NCBI RefSeq assembly: GCF_001435295.1
Contig: NZ_CM003594.1
Span: 2,748,574 to 2,812,573, forward strand
From: Psychrobacter sp. P11F6
GTDB taxonomy: Bacteria > Pseudomonadota > Gammaproteobacteria > Pseudomonadales > Moraxellaceae
DNA: 64,000 bases
Reading direction: 5' to 3'
In this document: positions 57,500-64,000 of the stretch, piece after piece
Position numbering within the stretch: the first letter of the stretch is position 1
Layout of the letters: each line of letters begins with the position of its first letter
Made by a program: the position numbers and the translations under genes
Notes under the pieces: model-generated
Seen by the model: only the letters and a program-made list of their open reading frames with translations
Database searches by the model: none
Told to the model about the DNA's origin: nothing

Positions 57500-58126
57500 A
57501 TGACAGGTTCATTATTTATTATTACCGCCGCCTCAGGTACGGGCAAAACCTCACTGGTAAAGCAGCTACTTGCCACGACTAATGACTTAACCGTCAGCGT
57601 ATCACACACCACGCGCACGCCGCGTCCCGGCGAGATTGATGGTCACCATTATCATTTTACCGATGTCGAAAAATTTGTAACTGCCATCGGTGAAAACAAG
57701 TTTTTAGAACATGCTGAGGTCTTTGGTAATTACTATGGCACCTCGGAGCAAAGCGTGCGGACGCAGTTAGAAGCAGGCGTCGATGTTATTTTAGAGATTG
57801 ATTGGCAGGGCGCACTACAAGTCAAAAAAATCTTTACTGACGCCATTATGATTTTTATTTTACCGCCAAGTATTGCCACTTTACGTCAGCGCTTATCGAC
57901 GCGTGGGCAAGATACTATGGAGGTAATAGAGCAACGTCTGGCTGGCGCAGTGACTGAGATGGCGCAATATGTCCATTTTGATTTCGTGATTATTAATGAC
58001 AATTTTGAGGTCGCTTTAACTGAGCTAAAAGCCATTATCGTGGCGGACAGGCAGACGCTTAAGCGTCAACAGCAGCGGTATCATCGCACCATCAGCAATT
58101 TACTTAGTAATAAAGTAGAAGAGTAA
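57500..58126 (+). CDS. gmk: Guanylate kinase
   Basis: Phosphorylates GMP to GDP. P-loop [11 protein letters not shown] (about 9-19), GMP-binding [19 protein letters not shown], and [10 protein letters not shown]. 208 residues, as in E. coli (207). The ATG at 57500 has AGGA about nine bases upstream; an upstream ATG at 57467 would add eleven unlikely residues. It precedes rpoZ and spoT as in E. coli, although with a separate promoter before rpoZ. Confidence 0.97.
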   Translation: MTGSLFIITAASGTGKTSLVKQLLATTNDLTVSVSHTTRTPRPGEIDGHHYHFTDVEKFVTAIGENKFLEHAEVFGNYYGTSEQSVRTQLEAGVDVILEIDWQGALQVKKIFTDAIMIFILPPSIATLRQRLSTRGQDTMEVIEQRLAGAVTEMAQYVHFDFVIINDNFEVALTELKAIIVADRQTLKRQQQRYHRTISNLLSNKVEE

Positions 58127-58224
58127 AGCAAGAACGAAATACTACTGTCAACTCAGTCGATGAGCGCTTATTAATAGATACGTTAATAGACACGCAAAAA
58201 GCAACTACGCGGCTGGGCAAAAAA

Positions 58225-58233
58225 TGCTATAAT
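58225..58233 (+). promoter_or_regulatory. Extended -10 promoter of rpoZ
   Basis: TGCTATAAT (TGn plus a perfect -10 hexamer) lies 90 bp before rpoZ; no good -35 box is seen. A short direct repeat (TTAATAGATACG, TTAATAGACACG) stands upstream near 58169-58192. Confidence 0.55.
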
Positions 58234-58323
58234 GTCTCGCTATCCCCCTTTATATTTTGATATTATTTTTATTGAGTAGCGGGCAAGCTCCGTGACTAAT
58301 AAAAACAACCGAGGTAGCTACAT

Positions 58324-58584
58324 ATGGCACGAGTGACGATTGAAGATTGTTTGGATAATGTTGATAATCGCTTTGAACTGATTTTAGTGGCAAGCAAACG
58401 TGCACGTCAATTGGCTAAAGGTATCGCAGAACCATTGGTTGATGTGGATAATGACAAGCCTACGGTATTGGCATTGCGTGAAATCGCTGCTGGTAAAATC
58501 ACTCGCGATATCCTAAATCAGCCAGAGCACAACTTTGCCACCAGTTCATTAGATTTGGCACTGTCAGGCGATCATGGTTTTTAA
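58324..58584 (+). CDS. rpoZ: RNA polymerase omega subunit
   Basis: The small omega subunit helps RNA polymerase assembly and, in E. coli, forms one ppGpp-binding site. [30 protein letters not shown] is the family signature. 86 residues (E. coli 91). GAGG upstream marks the start. It is followed by a terminator, so spoT is transcribed separately. Confidence 0.97.
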   Translation: MARVTIEDCLDNVDNRFELILVASKRARQLAKGIAEPLVDVDNDKPTVLALREIAAGKITRDILNQPEHNFATSSLDLALSGDHGF

Positions 58585-58692
58585 GACACTGTATTATTAA
58601 GATACAGCATTGAAGATTTGTCGTATGAAGCCTATAAAGCTAACCACTGCCTTATAAGACAAATCCACACAGTGATGACATATTGACGAGAG

Positions 58693-58718
58693 ACCACAGC
58701 ATAGGCTGTGGTTTTTTG
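58693..58718 (+). terminator. Intrinsic terminator of rpoZ
   Basis: ACCACAGC (58693-58700) pairs with GCTGTGGT (58705-58712), followed by a T run. The 58585-58996 spacer otherwise contains the spoT promoter region and no gene. Confidence 0.93.
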
Positions 58719-58996
58719 GTTGTAATGGCTGATTGCTGCGATATTGCTTTGACTGTTTTAGTCACCATTTATACCTGAAAACCTACCATTGAGTTAGAAT
58801 TGCTAAATTTTTATAGCACCTGTTCGCTTAGCAGTTGACATTGAATGCGATTTACGATTAATTAGAGGATGGTCTACCTATTTTTATCTTTTTTCTCGAT
58901 ATTTTTTATATTTATAGTATTCCAGCATTTATTCAGTCACCATTTACCCGATAGACAGTCAGGCAAACAGGTAATGGAAAATAGGATCGTTACTTT

Positions 58997-61195
58997 ATGA
59001 GTCAAACCTTACCCAAACTCAGCCATCATTTAGTCGATGAGGCTCAATATAATTTACTGCGCTCAGTAGGTTACCTCACTGCTGCTGAACGCCGTGATAT
59101 TATTGATGCCTGTGAGTTCGGTGATATTGCGCACATCAAAGATAAGCGTAAATCAGGAGAGCCTTATATCACCCACCCGATTGCGGTGGCCGAGATACTG
59201 GCAGGTTTTCGTTTGGATCGGGATACGATTATTGCAGCGATTTTGCATGATACGGTCGAAGACACCGAGGTGAGCGATGAGCAGATTGAGCAGCGCTATG
59301 GAAAAATAGTGGCGAGACTGGTCGATGGTGTGACTAAGCTAAAATCATCCTCACACAATAAACAGCAAAACAAAGCAGCTACCTTTCATAAAATTTTGAC
59401 AGCCACCCTTGCTGACCCACGCGTATTGATTATTAAGCTTGCTGACCGCTTACATAATATGTCGACACTGGATGCAGTACGCCCCGAAAAACAACGCACT
59501 ACAGCACAAGAAACGTTGGACTTTTATGTGCCGTTTGCGCGGCTAATGGGTCTTAATGATATTGCCGATTATATCGAGGTGCTCTGTTATCGTAATCTTG
59601 ATTCTGATATGTACAACAAACTGTCTGACAAGCTACTACAGCACGGGCTTGGGCGTAACTTTCAAAGAGAGGCCATCCATCGCTATTTAAGTATTGTCCT
59701 CAATAATTTGGGGTTGAATGGTCTGGTCAAAGTTTTAGACAATCGCGTGGTCATCTACCGTCAGTTTTTCCGCAATCGCGGTGAAATCAATGCTCTACTC
59801 CGTCATTATGCCTTTGAGATTGTCCTCGATAATGTCGAAGCCTGTGACAAGCTGGCCTATTACTTAATTAAAAAATACCAGATTGATGACTCTCATATCG
59901 CTGATAATATTCGTCGTCCGCTACCGGGTGGCAATCAGTCGCTCACGCTTATCTATGAGCGCGATAACGATGTCGTCAAAGTGACGATTTTGACCAAGCA
60001 AATGCAAAGCGCAGCGCGGCTTGGTGTTATCGGTGCAGAGCATGCCTCAGACGTTAGCCAATCGGTTATCCAAGCCTCATTACGCAATATGAAAGATTTG
60101 GTCGATGAAGACAGCTTAGATGAAAATAGCCCAGACTTTTCAGCGGCAGTCTCTACCATTAATGAGCTGATGGATTACCTACACTCCAGTAAAATCATCT
60201 GCTACAGTCCAAAGGGTCGCGCTTATGAGCTACCACAAGGCGCAACCGCACTAGACTTTGCTTACGCTGTCGGACCGATGGTCGGCAATGTAGCCGTTGG
60301 CGCCAATATCGATGGTAAAAAAGCCAAACTTGGCACAGTCGTTAAGAATGGGCAGCTGGTTGAAATAGAAGTCAATAGCCACTCAGAACCAAAAGCAGAA
60401 TGGCTAGGATTTGTCGTGACCAATAAAGCACGTGAAGAGATTTTGCGTTGGTTTAAAGACTTGTCTCCTGCTGATAAGCAACACCATGGTCAACAAGCCT
60501 TAGATCGGGCGCTAAAAACCTATCAAAAAAGTCTCGATGACTTAACCGATAGTGATTGGAAAAACCTCACTGAATGGCGTGGCTTGACCGAAAAATCCGA
60601 ACTATTTGAGCAAATAAGCTCTGGTACGTTACTACCACAGCTGGTGGTAACTCGCTTGTTTAGCGATGAAGTCAATGATTTACAAGCACAAGAACACAGC
60701 GATGATATGACCCAACCACAGCAGCTGATAGTCAATGCGTCTGGGGTTGAGCTTGATTTTGCCAATTGTTGTCATCCTATTTATGGTGATCCTATCGTCG
60801 GTCACTTGTCCCGTCACGGTCTGGTTGTTCATCGACACAAGTGCTTTTCACTTGACGATATTCGTAAAGACAATCCTTATCAGGTTATACAACTGCGCTG
60901 GCGTAATGACAAGGCCGTAAAACAAGGTGACGCTGGCGATCATGATATAAAAAATACCGGAAAAATTCGCTTTCCAGCCTATTTAAAACTATCTATTGCC
61001 CTCAGCGACGAACAAATTACTGAAGTAATCTATCATTTACGCCAATTAAATATAGGGGTAGAAAAAGTAGATGTGCGTAGCAGTGACACCATCATCCATA
61101 TCATCGTTCGTAGTCGCAATCATCTAGCTCAAGGCATTCGCGAGCTACGCTCCTTGCTAGGTTTCCCAAACATCATCAGGCTGTATCAGCTGTAG
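58997..61195 (+). CDS. spoT: (p)ppGpp hydrolase SpoT with degenerate synthetase domain
   Basis: A 732-residue RelA/SpoT homologue. The HD hydrolase is intact: YITHPIAVAEIL, ILHDTVEDTEVS and KLADRLHNMSTLDA. TGS (ICYSPKGRAYELPQGATALDFAYAVG, about 395), a zinc-finger-like region (FANCCHPIYGDPIVG) and a C-terminal ACT domain are also present. The synthetase region (about 240-340) has lost its motifs: there is no RxKxxxS loop and no YxSLHT; instead PLPGGNQSLTLIYERDND. Moraxellaceae SpoT is reported to be hydrolase-only, which fits. (p)ppGpp would then come from a separate RelA, not in this window. Confidence 0.95.
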   Translation: MSQTLPKLSHHLVDEAQYNLLRSVGYLTAAERRDIIDACEFGDIAHIKDKRKSGEPYITHPIAVAEILAGFRLDRDTIIAAILHDTVEDTEVSDEQIEQRYGKIVARLVDGVTKLKSSSHNKQQNKAATFHKILTATLADPRVLIIKLADRLHNMSTLDAVRPEKQRTTAQETLDFYVPFARLMGLNDIADYIEVLCYRNLDSDMYNKLSDKLLQHGLGRNFQREAIHRYLSIVLNNLGLNGLVKVLDNRVVIYRQFFRNRGEINALLRHYAFEIVLDNVEACDKLAYYLIKKYQIDDSHIADNIRRPLPGGNQSLTLIYERDNDVVKVTILTKQMQSAARLGVIGAEHASDVSQSVIQASLRNMKDLVDEDSLDENSPDFSAAVSTINELMDYLHSSKIICYSPKGRAYELPQGATALDFAYAVGPMVGNVAVGANIDGKKAKLGTVVKNGQLVEIEVNSHSEPKAEWLGFVVTNKAREEILRWFKDLSPADKQHHGQQALDRALKTYQKSLDDLTDSDWKNLTEWRGLTEKSELFEQISSGTLLPQLVVTRLFSDEVNDLQAQEHSDDMTQPQQLIVNASGVELDFANCCHPIYGDPIVGHLSRHGLVVHRHKCFSLDDIRKDNPYQVIQLRWRNDKAVKQGDAGDHDIKNTGKIRFPAYLKLSIALSDEQITEVIYHLRQLNIGVEKVDVRSSDTIIHIIVRSRNHLAQGIRELRSLLGFPNIIRLYQL

Positions 61196-61445
61196 TGCTG
61201 GTAATAAGGTATAGTGCGCATGGTGTAGTGCGCGTGATACATTGCCACCAACACTCACTCAATAGAACATTGAATAATGGATTTAGAAAATTTTAGAAAG
61301 ACCTGAAACAATGATAAACTGTGTTTTTTGATTTTTAGCAAATAAACGTAGAGCGTGTCATCATTTTTATGGTGAAAAACGAGATGTAAATGATGAATAA
61401 TGCGCCCTTACCTACCAAACCAGAAAAAGATAAAAAGGATATAAT

Positions 61446-61826
61446 ATGACTCGTCAAACCATTCAAACTGATAAAGCCCCTGCTGCCGTTGGTACTTATT
61501 CACAAGCCGTCAAAGTCGGTAACACCGTCTATATTTCAGGACAATTGGGTTTTGACCCTGATACCATGGAATTAAAAGAAGGTTTTAAAGCACAGGCTGA
61601 GCAAGTGTTTGAAAACATCAAAGCCATCTGTGAAGCGGCTGGTGGCAGCTTAAATGACGTGGTTAAATTCAACGTGTCATTGACTGATTTGAGTGATTTT
61701 GCGGCACTAAACGACGTGTTTGTTGCCAATTTGAGCGAGCCATATCCTGCCCGTGCAGCCGTCCAAGTAGCGGCGTTACCTAAAGGCGGTGTGGTCGAGA
61801 TTGAGTCAATTTTATATATTGAGTAA
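61446..61826 (+). CDS. ridA: RidA family enamine/imine deaminase
   Basis: RidA hydrolyses reactive enamines such as 2-aminoacrylate. The motifs AVGTYSQAVKVGNTVYISGQLG and YPARAAVQVAALPKGGVVEIESI contain the conserved Arg that binds the substrate carboxylate. 126 residues (E. coli 128). GGAT and an A-rich stretch precede the ATG. It follows spoT, a common pairing in gamma-proteobacteria. Confidence 0.96.
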   Translation: MTRQTIQTDKAPAAVGTYSQAVKVGNTVYISGQLGFDPDTMELKEGFKAQAEQVFENIKAICEAAGGSLNDVVKFNVSLTDLSDFAALNDVFVANLSEPYPARAAVQVAALPKGGVVEIESILYIE

Positions 61827-61932
61827 CTTAAGCCATATCATCATGTAAATAGTAAGGCTTAATACATAGACGCACTTAATTCTCAAGTCATTACGCCAAA
61901 AAAGCCACTGCTAAAAAGTAAGGCCAAAGTAA

Positions 61933-61954
61933 GCCCAAATATCAATATTTGGGC
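61933..61954 (+). repeat. Hairpin after ridA
   Basis: GCCCAAATA (61933-61941) pairs with TATTTGGGC (61946-61954). No clear T run follows, so it would be a weak terminator at best. Confidence 0.45.
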
Positions 61955-61990
61955 CTATTGCTATTATTCTTATCAATATTACAATCTAGA

Positions 61991-62050
61991 TATCTAAAAG
62001 CTGGTTATCTAAAAACTGTTTATCCAAAAACCATTTACCTGAAACTGGGA
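61991..62050 (+). repeat. Four degenerate 15-nt tandem units upstream of priA
   Basis: Units at 61991, 62006, 62021 and 62036 follow the form TATCTAAAAACTGTT. The period is a multiple of three, and the array is open in the priA frame, 69 bases before the ATG, so it could once have been, or could read as, coding. Confidence 0.7.
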
Positions 62051-62059
62051 ACGCATTCT

Positions 62060-64000
62060 ATGTTGGTACAAGTTGCTCTACCCGTGCCCCTTTATCGGGT
62101 ATTTGACTATAGCATACCAGCAGATATAAACACCTTATCAAGCCCTTCTTTACCCCCTATTGGCTGCCGTGTGGAAGTATCCTTTGGTCGTCAGACTTTA
62201 ATCGGTATCGTCATCGCTCATATTCCAGAAGCAAATAGCAGCGTGCCACTTAATAAGCTAAAACCTATCAATAAATGCTTGGATGCTGAGCCTATTTTAG
62301 AGACCAGCATGCTAAATCTGGCACATTGGCTGGCGCGTTATTATCACTACCCGCTTGGTGACGTTTTAGCAGTCATGCTGCCAACTCTCGTTCGTCAAGG
62401 TAAGCCGCTGGATTTACTGATTACCCATTGGCGAATTTTGCCACATGTAAGCGACAATGACTTTCGTGCCAATGCCAAAAAACAAAAACAACAATTCGAT
62501 ATGCTTAAGCTGCATGGTGAGCGTGGCGCGAGTGAAGATGTTTTATTGCTAGAAGGCATGGAAAGGAGTTTTTTAAAGGCGCTCGAAGACAAAGGTTTAA
62601 TCGAGCGCTATATTCAGACCAAACAATCACCTGCGCCTGTTAAATTAGCAAAAATGCCCCTTGATCTCAATGACGAGCAAAAACTCGCCGTTACCGCCAT
62701 TATTGCGGCTCATGAAGCCAATCGCTACACGGGGTTTTTATTAAATGGCATCACTGGTAGTGGCAAGACAGAAGTCTATCTGCAAGCGATGCAAGCCGTA
62801 TTGGAAGCTGGCAAACAGGTATTGATTTTGGTACCTGAGATTGGATTGACGCCGCAGACGCGCGCGCGTTTTGCCAGTCGCTTTGCCGCTCATATTGTCC
62901 TGCTACATTCTGGCATAAATAATACCCATCGCCTGCACGGCTGGCAAGACTGCCGTACCGGTCATGCCCAAATCATTATCGGCACGCGCTCAGCGGTGCT
63001 ATATCCTTTTGCAGATTTGGGCTTAATTGTCGTGGATGAAGCGCATGATGGCTCTTATAAGCAGCAAGATACCTTGCGCTATCATGCCGCCGACGTGGCA
63101 CTTTATCGCGGACTACAAGCCAATATCCCTGTCGTACTGGGTACGGCGACGCCATCTCTTGAGCATCTAAAACTGGTCAATGACGGTAAGCTGGTGGAGT
63201 GCCAACTGCAAACTCGTCCCGGTAATGCGAAGCTTGCAACCATGCAGCTGATTGATGCGCGCCTGCAAAGTACTCATCAGCAAACGACGGACGACGGCGC
63301 GCGCTATGATACTGGGCTGACCGATGCGCTAATTGGGGCAATACGGCAAACGCTAGAAGCGGGCGATCAAGTATTAATATTTTTAAACCGTCGCGGCTAT
63401 GCGCCAGTTTTGCTATGCGAAGCTTGCGGTTGGCAAGCAGATTGTCCGCGCTGCGACGCGCATCTAACCGTTCATTACAATAGCCAGTCCCAACACAACG
63501 CTTATAGTAGATCCTATTTAAAATGCCATCACTGTGATTGGCAAGCCTATATTCCAACAGTTTGCCCTGATTGTGGCAGTCAAAATTTGGATGCCAAAGG
63601 GATGGGCACGACGAGGCTTAGCGAAAACCTGCATGCGATTTTTGCCAATCCGCAAACCAGTAAAGAGCTTTACCCCATTATCCAAATCGATCGCGATACC
63701 ACCAGACGTAAAGACAGCTGGGAGAATATCTATCAGCGTATCAATCAAGGCAATCCTGCCATCTTGGTTGGCACGCAGATGGTCGCCAAAGGTCATCATT
63801 TCCCTAATGTTACGCTTGTCTGCTTACCAAACGCCGATCGTGGTTTCTTGTCCGCCGACTTTCGCTCGCCGGAACATACTGCGCAATTGATGATTCAGGT
63901 CGCAGGACGTGCCGGTCGCGGTGATAAATCTGGTCGTGTACTCATTCAAACGCTGCAACCAGACAATGAATTATTATTGAAACTGGTCAAAGATGGTTAT
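62060..64000 (+). CDS. priA: Primosomal protein N' (replication restart helicase PriA), 5' part
   Basis: PriA recognises stalled forks and reloads the replisome. 647 codons are present and the frame runs off the window end; E. coli PriA has 732. The N-terminal DNA-binding region starts MLVQVALPVPLYRVFDY. The helicase has Walker A NGITGSGKTEVYL (about 230) and DEAH motif VVDEAHDGSYKQ. The zinc region contains CEACGWQADCPRCDAH and CHHCDW...CPDCGS, followed by GTQMVAKGHHFPNVTLV and QVAGRAGRG. The ATG has GGGA eleven bases upstream. Nothing is missing within the visible part. Confidence 0.97.
   Translation, partial: MLVQVALPVPLYRVFDYSIPADINTLSSPSLPPIGCRVEVSFGRQTLIGIVIAHIPEANSSVPLNKLKPINKCLDAEPILETSMLNLAHWLARYYHYPLGDVLAVMLPTLVRQGKPLDLLITHWRILPHVSDNDFRANAKKQKQQFDMLKLHGERGASEDVLLLEGMERSFLKALEDKGLIERYIQTKQSPAPVKLAKMPLDLNDEQKLAVTAIIAAHEANRYTGFLLNGITGSGKTEVYLQAMQAVLEAGKQVLILVPEIGLTPQTRARFASRFAAHIVLLHSGINNTHRLHGWQDCRTGHAQIIIGTRSAVLYPFADLGLIVVDEAHDGSYKQQDTLRYHAADVALYRGLQANIPVVLGTATPSLEHLKLVNDGKLVECQLQTRPGNAKLATMQLIDARLQSTHQQTTDDGARYDTGLTDALIGAIRQTLEAGDQVLIFLNRRGYAPVLLCEACGWQADCPRCDAHLTVHYNSQSQHNAYSRSYLKCHHCDWQAYIPTVCPDCGSQNLDAKGMGTTRLSENLHAIFANPQTSKELYPIIQIDRDTTRRKDSWENIYQRINQGNPAILVGTQMVAKGHHFPNVTLVCLPNADRGFLSADFRSPEHTAQLMIQVAGRAGRGDKSGRVLIQTLQPDNELLLKLVKDGY

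Noticed and set aside
1-64000. tRNA or rRNA genes
   Set aside because: No cloverleaf or conserved rRNA stretch was recognised on reading; a covariance search would be needed to be certain.

Overview
The window looks like chromosomal DNA from Psychrobacter or a close relative (Moraxellaceae, Gammaproteobacteria). This is inferred from moderate GC with AT-rich spacers, gamma-proteobacterial versions of the housekeeping genes (uvrA, ffh, ispH, htpG, gmk-rpoZ-spoT, rpmB-rpmG), a SpoT whose synthetase half is degenerate as in Moraxellaceae, and many small lipoproteins. I see no rRNA, tRNA, CRISPR array, transposase or phage gene.

Layout. 0-5 kb: the tail of an unidentified gene, gspN (type II secretion), an H-NS family gene, two tandem BLUF blue-light receptors, a possible DNA-binding protein and ssb. 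5-11 kb: a DUF3833 lipoprotein, a YajR-type MFS transporter and, divergently, uvrA. 11-15 kb: a small lipoprotein, then an AT-rich 625-residue KAP-like P-loop NTPase that looks acquired, then an M48 metalloprotease. 15-25 kb: yjjP-yjjB exporter pair, glutathione reductase, two lipoproteins, a GNAT protein, a Rieske/AIF-type oxidoreductase, truD and a membrane diguanylate cyclase. 25-34 kb: rnm (PHP exonuclease), yciB, yciI, mnmC, a YiaA/B membrane protein, DUF4112 and ubiA. 34-44 kb: rsmJ, uppP, tsaB, ffh, ypjD, purU and a large Ig-like surface lipoprotein. 44-57 kb: rpmB-rpmG, small unknown genes, rpe, a DUF2805 protein, fghA, a membrane-anchored C13 (caspase-like) peptidase, htpG, a catalase, a thioesterase and ispH. 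57-64 kb: gmk, rpoZ, spoT, ridA and the 5' part of priA.

How genes may work together. Oxidative and one-carbon stress functions are spread through the window (catalase, glutathione reductase, S-formylglutathione hydrolase, PurU, the Rieske/FAD protein). The light-sensing cluster next to an H-NS family gene could be a small light-responsive regulatory unit. gmk-rpoZ-spoT groups guanine nucleotide supply, an RNA polymerase subunit and (p)ppGpp breakdown. Most of the window is conserved core; the NTPase region at 11.5-13.7 kb is the clearest accessory island.

The least explained signals are non-coding: (1) a 53-bp promoter-like element present twice (25017-25069 and 48763-48815, 43/53 identical without gaps), each about 95-105 bp upstream of a start codon on the minus strand; (2) decaying tandem repeats of 15-18 nt next to several genes; (3) a 25-bp palindrome between rnm and yciB; (4) plus-strand terminator-like hairpins with no gene upstream.
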